This document shows positions 34,667 through 44,213 of a stretch of DNA of 64,000 nt, piece after piece. The stretch is from Flavobacterium xueshanense (GTDB lineage: Bacteria; Bacteroidota; Bacteroidia; Flavobacteriales; Flavobacteriaceae). The notes under the pieces were generated by a model. The model saw only the letters and a list, made by a program, of their open reading frames with translations, did no database searches and had not been told where the DNA came from. The stretch's first letter is position 1. Each line of letters starts with the position of its first letter. The stretch covers positions 106,704-170,703 of the forward strand of contig NZ_FONQ01000006.1 of NCBI RefSeq assembly GCF_900112975.1. Direction: 5' to 3'. The position numbers and the translations under genes are program-made.

Positions 34667-35260
34667 ATGGAAAATAACTTTGAGGATTTAATTGCCTCCT
34701 ACATTGAAAATAAAGTTGGAATATCTGAACATTTTTTGAGTACTGATTTGGCCCATAATCTCAGACAAAATTTGATTGTTTTGAAGCAAAAAAGCTTGTT
34801 GATGCAAGCTGGAATTGGTAATTCTGAGAAAGTTTCTTATGATGGTGCGATACGAAGCGATTCTATTTATTGGTTGGATAAAAAACACAACAATGCATTT
34901 GAAAATGAATTCTTTGCCCAAATAGAAGCCTTTATTGTTTATTTAAATCAAAGTTGTTATGCTGGAATTACGGGATATGAATTTCACTATTCGTTGTATG
35001 AATCGGGTGACTTTTATTTAAAGCATTTGGATCAATTCAAAAATAATCCCAGCCGAAAATATTCAATGATTAGTTATCTGAATAACAATTGGAAAGAAAG
35101 TGATGGTGGCGAATTACTAATTCATCAATTGGATAACAATCAAAAAATTGCGCCTACTCAAGGTAAAACTGTTTTCTTTAAAAGTGACGAATTGGTTCAT
35201 GAAGTTTTGGTTACCCAAAATACCAGAATGAGCATTACGGGTTGGTTGAAGAGTGACTGA
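34667..35260 (+). CDS. 2-oxoglutarate/Fe(II) oxygenase, prolyl-4-hydroxylase type
   Basis: A soluble protein of 197 residues from the ATG at 34667 (MENNFEDL); an upstream in-frame TTG is less likely. It has the double-stranded beta-helix of the P4Hc family: iron ligands HLD (in FYLKHLDQF) and a distal histidine in LVHEVLVTQ, and the arginine for 2-oxoglutarate in TRMSITGW. The motif SYLNNNWKESDGGEL is typical. It may hydroxylate a protein such as a ribosomal or elongation factor, as related bacterial enzymes do, but the substrate cannot be read from sequence. Confidence 0.88.
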   Translation: MENNFEDLIASYIENKVGISEHFLSTDLAHNLRQNLIVLKQKSLLMQAGIGNSEKVSYDGAIRSDSIYWLDKKHNNAFENEFFAQIEAFIVYLNQSCYAGITGYEFHYSLYESGDFYLKHLDQFKNNPSRKYSMISYLNNNWKESDGGELLIHQLDNNQKIAPTQGKTVFFKSDELVHEVLVTQNTRMSITGWLKSD

Positions 35261-35281
35261 TATTTATAAAAAAAAACACAC

Positions 35282-36277
35282 TTAGTTTCCCTTTATCCGT
35301 GTAACTATTTTTTGAAGTAATCGCTTCCCGTCTCTTTTACTTTTTGGGACTTCTACTGCTGTCATTTCTGCATTGCTTGCAATAAATTGATAGCTGAAAG
35401 CAAATTGAGGGTTTTTTGGGTGATCATTTAACAGTCCAAAACGCAAATCATTAAAGTATAAAGATCCCTTTTTTTGAGAAATGATATACCAGCCTTCACT
35501 GGCTTTCTTCAGTTTTTCAAAATCCGAATTTCCTTTTAATTGCGATTCTAAAATTTTGTTTTTGCTGTAAGTAGTAAACGAAATGGATTGCGTATCAAAA
35601 AGAGAGTAGTCGCCTAATATGTAATTATTCGCAGTTGCGACGTTAGCATTCCATAAAATTAGGTTGAAAGCGGTAGGTTTTACAATAATTTCAGAATACT
35701 GAATTCCTTGTTTTGTTAATGCTTTTTCAAATTGGCTTAAGGCATATACTTTTATAAAACAAGACAAAAGGAGATAAGCACTACTGATAAATAATCCTAA
35801 GACTATGTATTTTTTACGAAGTATGATGTCTTTTGTTTTCCAGACCATAATCAATGCAATAATAAGTGGAATGGTGTACAGTGGATCAATTACGAAAATG
35901 GTTTTTAGCGCAAACCGATCGTCTAAAGGCCATAAAATTTGCGTGCCCCAAGAAGTGAACATATCCAGTAGCACATGGGTAAACAAACACCAAAAAGCCA
36001 TAACAGTTGCCTGAGCAAAGTTGATTTTATCTCTTTCTATTTTTGAAATAATCCAACCCAAAACAGGGGATAAAAACAAAAAAAGAAAAAGAGAATGACT
36101 GATGCCACGATGAATCAGGATGGCATCGACAGGATTTAAAAAGAGTCCCACTACAACATCTAAATCAGGAATTGTGCCTAAAATCGCACCGTATAAAACC
36201 GTTTTGTTTTTGATTTTTTTGCCCGCACATACTTCAGCTATGGCAATTCCTAAAGCGATTTGAGTAAAAGAATCCAT
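35282..36277 (-). CDS. Membrane-bound metal-dependent hydrolase-like protein (YdjM/DUF457 family)
   Basis: A 331-residue membrane protein. The N-terminus MDSFTQIALGIAIAEV, the GTIPDLDVV motif and HRGISHSLFLFLFLSP are the signatures of the YdjM/YbcI family, whose conserved histidines and aspartates probably bind metal. About four to five transmembrane helices lie in the first 180 residues, and the last 130 residues are extracytoplasmic or cytoplasmic beta-rich sequence. Proteins of this family are linked to membrane or DNA-damage functions, but activity is poorly defined. It is convergent with the oxygenase gene, with 21 bases between stops. Confidence 0.83.
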   Translation of the reverse strand: MDSFTQIALGIAIAEVCAGKKIKNKTVLYGAILGTIPDLDVVVGLFLNPVDAILIHRGISHSLFLFLFLSPVLGWIISKIERDKINFAQATVMAFWCLFTHVLLDMFTSWGTQILWPLDDRFALKTIFVIDPLYTIPLIIALIMVWKTKDIILRKKYIVLGLFISSAYLLLSCFIKVYALSQFEKALTKQGIQYSEIIVKPTAFNLILWNANVATANNYILGDYSLFDTQSISFTTYSKNKILESQLKGNSDFEKLKKASEGWYIISQKKGSLYFNDLRFGLLNDHPKNPQFAFSYQFIASNAEMTAVEVPKSKRDGKRLLQKIVTRIKGN

Positions 36278-36614
36278 CCTGCAAAAGTAGCTGAAATCAG
36301 GAGATATGTTGATGGCTCCGTAATAAATGTTTCCAATGAATTACACTTTTTTTAGTGTAATTGAAAAAGAGTAATTCGAAAAAGAAATAGATTTGTAAAG
36401 GTGAAAATTTTTAGATAATTTTTAATATTTTGGAATTTAATAGTTGTTTATGTATCCATTAAAACAGATTAATCGGATGGTTCTACAACGCGTGTTTTTT
36501 TGGTCCAGAAAAAAACAAGAGTATTTTGAATGTTTTTTTTTAAAATCCATATTAATCAAAAGAGATTTTAAAATAAATATGCACTACCTTGTCCAATCAT
36601 AAATAAACCGAGCC
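36278..36614. other. Intergenic region with a small hairpin
   Basis: About 337 bases between two divergent genes. AATTACACT and AGTGTAATT around 36342-36363 form a small hairpin with a T-rich loop. No operator or RNA gene could be recognised. Confidence 0.4.
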
Positions 36615-37514
36615 ATGTATAAAATTCATACTATTGATTTACACTTTCAATCCGAAAAACATTCTATTGGTGCTTTTTTAATTGAAACTGCAAAAGGGCC
36701 GATACTTATCGAAACCGGACCGGAATCTACTTGGGAGTATCTTGATAAAGGAATCCAAAAGATAGGGTATGAAATCAAAGATATTCAGCATGTATTCTTG
36801 ACGCACATTCATTTTGATCATGCCGGAGCAGCTTGGAAATTGGCACAAAATGGCGCTAAAATATACGTACACCCCATTGGAATTCCACATTTAGCTAATC
36901 CAGAGAAATTATGGAATTCAGCCAAAATGATTTATACAGACAAGATGGAGCTTCTTTGGGGAAAAATGGAATCTATTCCGGAGCAACAATTGATTGGGGT
37001 AACGGACGGTGATGTTGTAGACCTGGGAGATGTTCAAATAAAAGTATGGTATACACCGGGTCATGCTGTGCATCATAATGCTTATCAAATTGACGATGTG
37101 ATATTTACTGGGGATGTGGCTGGAGTAAAAATAGGAGATGGTCCTGTTGTACCTCCCTGTCCTCCGCCGGATATTAATATTGAATTATGGAAACAATCCC
37201 TCAAAAAACTAAAAGATTTAAAGCCCAGAGCCTTATATTTAACACATTTTGATTTGCAAAAAAATCCGGATGAATTATTGTCAGGCTTAGAAATAGTTCT
37301 GGATGATTGGGTTAGTTTTATCAAACCTTTCTATGACAATCAAACTCCGCCAGAAAGTATAGTTCCCCAATTTATGGAATATACCAGAAAGCAGTTTTTG
37401 GACAAAGGACTGAATGCGGAAGAAATTCAAACCTATGAGTTTGCTAATCCAAGCTGGATGTCTGTAAATGGTTTATTGCGGTATTGGAAACTCAAAGAAC
37501 AGGGAAGGATTTAA
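36615..37514 (+). CDS. MBL-fold metallo-hydrolase
   Basis: A 299-residue cytosolic metallo-beta-lactamase-fold protein. The metal motif HIHFDHAG (near residue 75) is followed by PGHAVHHNAY, FTGDVAG and LTHFDLQ, giving the full set of ligands for two metal ions. The best-known members with this layout are hydrolases and thiolesterases of glyoxalase II or lactonase type; the substrate here is not known. It has its own start after a long upstream gap. Confidence 0.9.
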   Translation: MYKIHTIDLHFQSEKHSIGAFLIETAKGPILIETGPESTWEYLDKGIQKIGYEIKDIQHVFLTHIHFDHAGAAWKLAQNGAKIYVHPIGIPHLANPEKLWNSAKMIYTDKMELLWGKMESIPEQQLIGVTDGDVVDLGDVQIKVWYTPGHAVHHNAYQIDDVIFTGDVAGVKIGDGPVVPPCPPPDINIELWKQSLKKLKDLKPRALYLTHFDLQKNPDELLSGLEIVLDDWVSFIKPFYDNQTPPESIVPQFMEYTRKQFLDKGLNAEEIQTYEFANPSWMSVNGLLRYWKLKEQGRI

Positions 37515-37665
37515 GATTGATACAATTTTGATGTCTTTTGTTTTCCTTTTTATTACTAAAACCGTATTGGTCCTATTTTTTTTATTGAAATATTGCTTTT
37601 GATACTTTTATAAAAGAGCAGTAGGAAAGACAATAAATGGTAATTTAGCCATTTAAAAATTCGCT

Positions 37666-38526
37666 ATGCTATTTCTGATTTTAAGTATTATTTGCAGTGT
37701 AACCGTGGGAGTGTTGTTTAAATTTGCGCGCAGATACTCCATAAATCCGATTCAAATTGTCGCCTGGAATTATGTATTTGCGCTAATTCTTTGTTATTTT
37801 TTCTTCAGTCCCGATTTAACTAATTTAGGAACTTCGGCACCTTGGGCAATCTATATTCCTATTGGAATTTTGCTGCCTTCTATTTTTCTTTTCTTGGCAG
37901 CTTCGATAAAACAGGTAGGAATTGTAAAAACCGATGCAGCTCAAAGACTTTCGCTGTTTATACCTATTTTGGCTGCATGGTTGCTATTTAAAGAAGATTT
38001 CAATATTTTAAAAATTACAGCACTTTTGATAGGTTTTCCTGCGTTGCTGCTAATTCTCTCTAAACCTTCCGAAAAAACGGAAAATAAATGGATTTATCCT
38101 GCGGTTGTTTTACTCGGCTTTGGAATTATTGACATCCTTTTCAAGCAAATCGCTCTGTATACAAGTCTGCCTTATACTACGTCATTATTTGTGGTATTTG
38201 GAATTGCGTTATTAATCATGATTGGAGCGGTAGTGTATAATGTGATTGTGACTAAAACACCGTTGAAGTTTAAAAATATTATTTTTGGAGGTTTGGTAGG
38301 TATTTTCAATTTTGGAAACATACTTTTTTATCTAAAAGCGCATAAAGCTTTCGCTGAAAATCCATCTACAGTTTTTGCAGGTATGAACATGGGCGTGATT
38401 GTAATAGGAAGCCTTGTAGGGATTTTTGTTTTTAAAGAAAAACTAACAAAAATGAATTATGCAGGTTTGTTTCTGGCTTTGATTGCGATTGTTTTAATCG
38501 TGTTATCACAGACCGTTAAAATATAG
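37666..38526 (+). CDS. EamA/DMT-family transporter
   Basis: A 286-residue membrane protein with ten predicted transmembrane helices arranged as two EamA repeats, typical of the drug/metabolite transporter superfamily. The second repeat contains GIFNFGNILFYLKAHKAFAENPSTVFAGMNMGVIVIGSLVG and the end FKEKLTKMNYAGLFLALIAIVLI. The substrate is unknown; members export amino acids, nucleobases or other metabolites. It is 151 bases downstream of the MBL gene. Confidence 0.88.
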   Translation: MLFLILSIICSVTVGVLFKFARRYSINPIQIVAWNYVFALILCYFFFSPDLTNLGTSAPWAIYIPIGILLPSIFLFLAASIKQVGIVKTDAAQRLSLFIPILAAWLLFKEDFNILKITALLIGFPALLLILSKPSEKTENKWIYPAVVLLGFGIIDILFKQIALYTSLPYTTSLFVVFGIALLIMIGAVVYNVIVTKTPLKFKNIIFGGLVGIFNFGNILFYLKAHKAFAENPSTVFAGMNMGVIVIGSLVGIFVFKEKLTKMNYAGLFLALIAIVLIVLSQTVKI

Positions 38527-38559
38527 TAATCTGTTGATTGTAATTCAAGTTTTCTGTTA

Positions 38560-38586
38560 ACACATAGAAACAAAGTTTTTATGTGT
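38560..38586. repeat. Fragment related to the ACATAGAAACATAG element
   Basis: ACACATAGAAACAAAG followed by TATGTGT forms a short hairpin and shares its core with the element at 3533-3690. Confidence 0.35.
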
Positions 38587-38651
38587 TGCTATTGAGGAGT
38601 TTCACTTTATTAAAGAAAACCATCGATATGTTGTTCCAAGTATTTGGTTTT

Positions 38652-39803
38652 TTATTTATTTAATACTTTACCGTAAACTGGCACCATGTAATTCCCATTT
38701 AAAAACGGAATTGGATCAATTTGACTTTGAAGTATAACTCCGCTCAATGATGATTCAAGCAAAAGTTGCGCTGCCTGAACTAAAGGTGCTGCTGTGGTTA
38801 TTTGTATCGCTCTTAACTGATGTTTCCCTACTATTTGCGGAACAATGCGCTTTGCAATTTCTCTTCTGCGTAAAACTCCCGTTGCATCTTTGCCTTCCAC
38901 AGCTGCATATAAAATGATTTGGTCGTCTTTAACATGTGGAATCATGGCTTCCATTTTTTCTTGTAAACTTTTGATAGCATCTGACGTATTCTCCAGATTA
39001 TCCAATTGTTCTTGTAGCCAGGCATAATGTCCAGGATGTCGTAAGGTTTTGTAGTCGAGTGAACGTACCTTTCCCGACAAGGCATCCGGCAAATCAGCAG
39101 CACCACCCGAAGTTAGATTCTCTTCATACATGATTCCATCAATAATGATTGTGGCTCTTTCAGATAATGGTGACAGATTCGTTTTTTTATAATCCCGAAG
39201 CACGATAGTATCTTTTATATATTCAGTAGCCACTCCAATAGGGCTCCAAGTAAAACCATAATAATGTGGAGCAACGGCATGATTGGTCAGCGCTCCAACT
39301 TTAAATTCCAGTTTGTCTACTTTATCAACCTCAAAGTCTGAACAAAATTGTTGAAATAGTCCATTGGCGAGTAAATCAACATACCCAGGTGCTAAACCGG
39401 TTTGAAGTATAAAACCAGTTTCGGCGTCTTTTGCTAGAGCTATTATTTCTTCGGTTTCTGCAACGTATTCTGTAAGGTTTGCATAATGTAAATTATAATC
39501 TTTGGCAAATTGTGCTATCCTGGGTGCTTGGCTACCCGGTAAACAGTCGAGAATGATGTCTCCTTGACGTAAGATTTTCTTCATTTCGTCCGTTAGGCCT
39601 TTTTCAGCAAGATGAAAGTCGTGGACAGATCCTGATTTTGTTGTTCCTTCTTGAATCCAACGCGCTACTTTTTTTGCTTTTAAATGCATTCTGTCACCTA
39701 TAAAGAGAGTAGGAGGAACTTCGCCCCATTCCAGCAGTAAAAGACCAACAGCTTCTGCGATTCCACCGGCTCCTGCAATAATAATAGTATAATGCTTTTT
39801 CAT
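38652..39803 (-). CDS. Saccharopine dehydrogenase-like NAD(P)-binding protein
   Basis: A 383-residue oxidoreductase-like protein with an N-terminal Rossmann fold (IIIAGAGGIAEAVG, residues 7-20) and a catalytic-like domain typical of saccharopine dehydrogenase and homospermidine/carboxynorspermidine synthase-like enzymes (LQTGLAPGYVDLLANGL, GFTWSPIGVATEYI, LRHPGHYAWL). The true reaction cannot be assigned, but a lysine or polyamine pathway dehydrogenase is the family expectation. It is preceded by a repeat element on its upstream side. Confidence 0.82.
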   Translation of the reverse strand: MKKHYTIIIAGAGGIAEAVGLLLLEWGEVPPTLFIGDRMHLKAKKVARWIQEGTTKSGSVHDFHLAEKGLTDEMKKILRQGDIILDCLPGSQAPRIAQFAKDYNLHYANLTEYVAETEEIIALAKDAETGFILQTGLAPGYVDLLANGLFQQFCSDFEVDKVDKLEFKVGALTNHAVAPHYYGFTWSPIGVATEYIKDTIVLRDYKKTNLSPLSERATIIIDGIMYEENLTSGGAADLPDALSGKVRSLDYKTLRHPGHYAWLQEQLDNLENTSDAIKSLQEKMEAMIPHVKDDQIILYAAVEGKDATGVLRRREIAKRIVPQIVGKHQLRAIQITTAAPLVQAAQLLLESSLSGVILQSQIDPIPFLNGNYMVPVYGKVLNK

Positions 39804-39886
39804 ATTTTAAAGATACCATTTTTTATTGGTAAAGCATTTGAGTTGTGTGGTAAATTGGTTGTGATCAAATGTAGATTCTCTGTCAA

Positions 39887-40014
39887 GGATAGCAACGGAA
39901 AGCCCGCAAAGGAGGAGGTCCTTTTATTAAACAAACCCTAAAACAGCGACTACAGGAAGCTCGTTTTAGGGTTCGTTTTAAGGAATGATACCTGCGGACT
40001 TGCAGTGGATAGCC
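39887..40014. repeat. Dispersed structured repeat, family B/C (copy 1)
   Basis: The ends GGATAGCAACGGAAAGCCC (39887 onwards) and GCGGACTTGCAGTGGATAGC (39994-40013) match the ends of the reverse complement of 62835-62900. Between them lies a different hairpin (AACCCTAAAAC and GTTTTAGGGTT). Conserved flanks with variable hairpin centres suggest a dispersed family of structured intergenic elements. The rest of the 393-base gap from 39804 to 40196 shows no gene. Confidence 0.7.
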
Positions 40015-40196
40015 TGCCCGGACAGCATACTTTAAGTGTAATTAAAGCATTACGAAAATATATTTCAATTAATTGATAGTCAGTTAAAAACAAATAAATT
40101 TAAATGTGTTCATAAACTGCTATTTTTGAAAAACTTTTAAAGAATACACTTTTTGATTAATATTAAAAACAGCAGCACTGGATTCTAAAACGTTCA

Positions 40197-40679
40197 TTAT
40201 TCAGCCACACACTCAACAGCTGTGAACTTAAACTTTACACTTTCAAAGTCTATCGGTGAGCCTTTTACAAAATAAGTGGCTCCCAAAGTGGTTTGCATTT
40301 TTCCATTTCCTAAAATAAGTTGTTCCCCTTTCTTTAGAAATGCCATCGGATTTTTAAATGTTATTTTTTTGTTATCACCCTGAATAAAGGTGTAGCTAAC
40401 AAATAACGTATCTCCACTGAATTCTCCTGCAATTTTTCCAACCTTTTGGGGTGTGTTAAAAAATTTCATCATCATATCACCAGTTATTTTTCCGTTTTTT
40501 AAAGTGTTCATTTTTAAATCTATAGTATCTTTTTCATACAAAGCTTTATAGCATTGGACACTTATCGGTTTTTCAACTGGGATTTGTTTAGAATTAACGA
40601 CTTGCTCGTTTTCATTTTTTTTACAACTTTGGAATCCTATACTGGCAAACAGTAAACAAAAAAGAAGGGGAGTTTTCAT
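40197..40679 (-). CDS. Lipoprotein of unknown function
   Basis: A 160-residue protein with a lipoprotein signal peptide (FASIGFQSC, Cys19). The mature part is beta-rich (GDMMMKFFNTPQKVGKIAGEFSGDTLFVSYTFIQG), resembling small secreted lipoproteins of Bacteroidetes. No named domain is recognised. It is located downstream of mnmE on the same strand, with a 110-base gap. Confidence 0.7.
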   Translation of the reverse strand: MKTPLLFCLLFASIGFQSCKKNENEQVVNSKQIPVEKPISVQCYKALYEKDTIDLKMNTLKNGKITGDMMMKFFNTPQKVGKIAGEFSGDTLFVSYTFIQGDNKKITFKNPMAFLKKGEQLILGNGKMQTTLGATYFVKGSPIDFESVKFKFTAVECVAE

Positions 40680-40789
40680 GATACTAAATATTTAATTATT
40701 AACTATTGCTAATTTAGTCAAAAAAATCTTATTATATTTAAAATACTATTAAATATTGATTGTCAATGTTTTAAATACTTTTTTTAATT

Positions 40790-42178
40790 TTACTTTCCGA
40801 TGCAGAAATTAGCAAAAATATTACCTAACAACTCATCATTAGTAACCTGTCCGGTAATCATTCCAAATTGATATAATGCTTCTTTAATATCAAGAGCCAT
40901 CAAATCGCTGGATAAGTTAGTTTCCAAACCGTATTTTACTTTTGTAATTTCTTCTAAAGCTTTTAGTAACGAATCATAATGCCTTGTATTAGTTACGATT
41001 GTTTCATTATTGCGCAAAGCACCTGTATTAACAAACGAAAGTAATCGATTTTTTAAATCCTCAACTCCCAGTTTTTCTTTTGCAGAAATTAGCAAGATTT
41101 CAGGAATTTCCGATTTCAAATTTTTGATTTCGATTTCTTTTAATTTGTCGGCTTTGTTACCAATTATAATTAAAGGCTTTAACGGAAACTGATTTTTAAT
41201 TTTTTCTAATTCCACTTTTAACTTTAAACCTGAAACTTTAAACTCGGAACTGTCAAAAAGAAAAGCTACAACTTGCGCTTGCTCTATTTTTTCGAATGTT
41301 TTACGAATCCCGATGCTTTCCACTAAATCCTCCGTTTCCCGAATTCCAGCGGTATCTATGAATCTAAAACCGATTCCACCAATCACTAATTCATCCTCAA
41401 TTGTATCACGCGTTGTTCCCGCAATTTCTGAAACAATGGCGCGTTCTTCATTCAATAAAGCATTCAAAAGAGTCGATTTCCCTACATTGGGTTCACCCAC
41501 AATAGCCACAGGAATTCCATTTTTGATAACATTTCCCACCGCAAAAGAATCAATCAGTCTTTTCAGTACAAACTCAATTCTATTCAGTAATTCATGAAAT
41601 TGGGTTCTATCGGCAAATTCTACATCTTCTTCAGCAAAGTCGAGCTCAAGCTCAATTAGGGAAGCAAAATTCAACAGTTCTTCCCGCAGTTTAGCGATTT
41701 CATTAGAGAAACCACCACGCATTTGTTGCATCGCAATCTGGTGTGACGCTTCATTATCGGAGGTAATTAAATCGGCAACGGCTTCTGCTTGGGATAAATC
41801 CAATTTTCCATTTAAGAAAGCTCGGAGTGTAAATTCACCAGGATCAGCCATTCGGCAACCTTTTCGAAGCAATAATTGAATGATTTGTTGTTGAATGTAA
41901 GTTGAACCATGGCAGGAAATTTCAATCGTATTTTCACCCGTATAGGAGTTTGGTCCCTTGAAGATGGACACCAGAACTTGATCTAAAGTTTTAGAGTCAT
42001 CCATAATATGACCTAAATGTAATGTATGCGTTTTTTGTGTCGTTAATTCTTTATTGTTTATCGATTTAAAAACAGAATTTCCAATAGTAATGGCATCTTG
42101 GCCGGAAATCCGAATTACGGCTATAGCTCCCGCTCCCGAAGGAGTGGCCAATGCCACTATGGAATCGTGAGGTATCAT
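40790..42178 (-). CDS. mnmE: tRNA modification GTPase MnmE
   Basis: A 462-residue GTPase that works with MnmG to modify the wobble uridine of some tRNAs (cmnm5U). It has the N-terminal formyl-THF-binding domain (IVALATPSGAGAIAVIRISG), a helical domain, and an inserted G domain with G1 GEPNVGKST, DTAGI, and NKAD. The C-terminus ends FCIGK, carrying the essential cysteine. All hallmarks of a complete MnmE are present. Confidence 0.97.
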   Translation of the reverse strand: MIPHDSIVALATPSGAGAIAVIRISGQDAITIGNSVFKSINNKELTTQKTHTLHLGHIMDDSKTLDQVLVSIFKGPNSYTGENTIEISCHGSTYIQQQIIQLLLRKGCRMADPGEFTLRAFLNGKLDLSQAEAVADLITSDNEASHQIAMQQMRGGFSNEIAKLREELLNFASLIELELDFAEEDVEFADRTQFHELLNRIEFVLKRLIDSFAVGNVIKNGIPVAIVGEPNVGKSTLLNALLNEERAIVSEIAGTTRDTIEDELVIGGIGFRFIDTAGIRETEDLVESIGIRKTFEKIEQAQVVAFLFDSSEFKVSGLKLKVELEKIKNQFPLKPLIIIGNKADKLKEIEIKNLKSEIPEILLISAKEKLGVEDLKNRLLSFVNTGALRNNETIVTNTRHYDSLLKALEEITKVKYGLETNLSSDLMALDIKEALYQFGMITGQVTNDELLGNIFANFCIGK

Positions 42179-42276
42179 AATTTATGCAATTTTATGCAAA
42201 AGTAAGTAAAATTGAGTACGCATCAATAAGTACGAGGCAAACCATTAACTTTTTTTTTTGTTAAAAATTTGCCAAA

Positions 42277-42320
42277 TTGATAATTATCATATTTTCTTAC
42301 GTTTCTGTTTTGTAATTTTA
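42277..42320 (+). promoter_or_regulatory. Promoter of the usp pair with FNR-like operator
   Basis: TTGAT-aatt-ATCAT (42277-42290) differs from the FNR consensus at one end base. Its centre is 36.5 bases before the end of TAATTTTA (42313-42320), a -7-like box, the same spacing as at norC and nirK. Translation of the first usp gene begins 33 bases later. Confidence 0.6.
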
Positions 42321-42352
42321 TTGAACATTGATTTATAGTTAATTGTCTTCTC

Positions 42353-43183
42353 ATGAAAAAAATTTTATTCCCAACCGATTTTTCCCACGTCTCTAACAAT
42401 GCATTTATTTATGCATTAAAATTGGCTGATTCCATCAATGCTGAAATCATAACAATGCATGTTTATCATTTGCCACAGGTTAATTATATTAATGTTTCGG
42501 AGTATTTACATGAAATTTATGATGTAACGGAGTTGAGTCATTTTGAAAATTATAAAGATGAAGTTCCCGTTCTAAGAAGAATTGCTGAAGAAAATAATTT
42601 GGATCATGTAAAAATCAGCCATGTTTTGATTTTAGGAAATTTAATTGAAGAAATACAAAAAATTACCAAGCACGAGTTTATTGATTTTATCGTTATGGGA
42701 ACTAAAGGAGTAAGTGGACTAAAAGAAACATTTTTAGGAACAGTAGCTACAAAAGTGATGAATGATGTGAAAGCAGTTGTTTTGGCGATTCCAGAACGTT
42801 GTAAATACGAACCGGTAAAAAATTTACTTTTTATCACTGAATATCAAGCGGATGATACGCAATCTTTTCTAAAAGTTAAGGCGTTGGCCAAGGTATTTCA
42901 AGCTCATATTGAATGTCTTCGAGTAGTACCTCAACACCGTGAAAACAACATTAATAACATGAGGAATTGGGAAGAATTAATTGATAATCATAACATTAAA
43001 TTGCATTCTGTTACAGGAAATGATGTGGAAGGGATTATTTTAAACTTTATCGATTCACATAAAATCAATATGATTGCTATGCATGTACATCGTAAAAATT
43101 TCTTTGAAAAACTATTCGAAATCAGCCTTTCAAAAAAGTTGGCGTTTCATATTAATATTCCAATTTTGGCTATTCATGAATGA
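42353..43183 (+). CDS. Universal stress protein with two Usp domains
   Basis: A 276-residue cytosolic protein with an N-terminal UspA domain (KKILFPTDFSHVSNNAFIYALKLAD, MGTKGVSGLKETFLGTVATKV, about 1-145) and a second, more diverged one (about 150-276). The GxxG-x9-GS/T nucleotide motif is partly kept (GTKGVSG-x8-GT). Usp proteins respond to starvation, redox or anaerobic stress. It is the first of two tandem paralogues, and an FNR-like promoter precedes it. Confidence 0.92.
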   Translation: MKKILFPTDFSHVSNNAFIYALKLADSINAEIITMHVYHLPQVNYINVSEYLHEIYDVTELSHFENYKDEVPVLRRIAEENNLDHVKISHVLILGNLIEEIQKITKHEFIDFIVMGTKGVSGLKETFLGTVATKVMNDVKAVVLAIPERCKYEPVKNLLFITEYQADDTQSFLKVKALAKVFQAHIECLRVVPQHRENNINNMRNWEELIDNHNIKLHSVTGNDVEGIILNFIDSHKINMIAMHVHRKNFFEKLFEISLSKKLAFHINIPILAIHE

Positions 43184-43263
43184 AAGTATTTTAATTTGAA
43201 TATGCTGATAAATGAAGTTCAATAATTTATTTTAGTAAATCAACCATTTTAATAAAAGATAAA

Positions 43264-44097
43264 ATGAAAAAAATTTTATTTCCAACCGATTTTTCTGAAG
43301 TGGCTAGTAATGCGTTTATGCATGCTTTAGAATTTGCAAAAATAGTTCAGGGCGAACTCGTTTTATTGCACACTTTTGAATTGCCAATATACGATAATCA
43401 GTTTTTTCCTGAAAACTACGCCGTCATTTATAATTCAATAGAGTTAGCTCAATTTGATATGTTCAAGGATGAACTCCCAAAATTGCGAGCCATAGCCGAA
43501 GAGCGACATCTTGACAAAATAAAGATGTCTCATAGACTCAAGGATGGGGATTTGCTTCATAATATTAAAAAATCTATCAAAGAAGATAAAATTGACTTTG
43601 TAATTATGGGTACTTCCGGAGCTACAGGTTGGGATGCTTTTTTTGTGGGTACTAATACCGGCTCTGTAATTTCTGGAATAGACGTTCCGATGTTGTGCGT
43701 ACCAAAGGAAGCAAAATTCAAGAAAATTGAAATTATTGGTTTCACGACCCGTTTTAGAATGAAAGACAAAAAAGCTTTGAAAATGGTGTTAGATATTGCC
43801 AAAAAAACAAAAGCGAAAGTCAAATGTTTGTATGTAAAAACCAGTGATTCCGATGTTTCAAAAGAGACAGTCGCTAAATGGGAAGATGAATTTATTAATG
43901 AACCCGTTGAGTTTTTTGTGATTAATAGTGATGAAGTCAAAGAGACGATTTTAGATTTTATCATGTACAAAGAAATAGATGTTTTGACAATGCTCACTTA
44001 TAAAAGAGGGTTTTTTGAAGGGATTTTCAAACCTAGTTTGACTAAAAAAATTGCTACTAATTTTGAAATTCCAATTTTAGCAATTCATATTGATTGA
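43264..44097 (+). CDS. Universal stress protein, tandem paralogue
   Basis: A 277-residue protein built like the preceding usp gene: N-terminal UspA domain (KKILFPTDFSEVASNAFMHALEFAK, MGTSGATGWDAFFVGTNTG) and a diverged second domain. The two have clearly related starts and ends (IPILAIH), so they arose by tandem duplication. The 80-base gap between them has no obvious promoter or terminator, so the pair is probably one anaerobically controlled transcription unit. Confidence 0.92.
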   Translation: MKKILFPTDFSEVASNAFMHALEFAKIVQGELVLLHTFELPIYDNQFFPENYAVIYNSIELAQFDMFKDELPKLRAIAEERHLDKIKMSHRLKDGDLLHNIKKSIKEDKIDFVIMGTSGATGWDAFFVGTNTGSVISGIDVPMLCVPKEAKFKKIEIIGFTTRFRMKDKKALKMVLDIAKKTKAKVKCLYVKTSDSDVSKETVAKWEDEFINEPVEFFVINSDEVKETILDFIMYKEIDVLTMLTYKRGFFEGIFKPSLTKKIATNFEIPILAIHID

Positions 44098-44213
44098 TTC
44101 AGCTTTAATTCTATTGAAATCTTGAATTCTATGTAGTGTGGCATCGCCATTGCCTTTTAATTTAGACTTCAAAGTAATCTATTTCGTTATATTTGCAATT
44201 CATTAATTGAATT

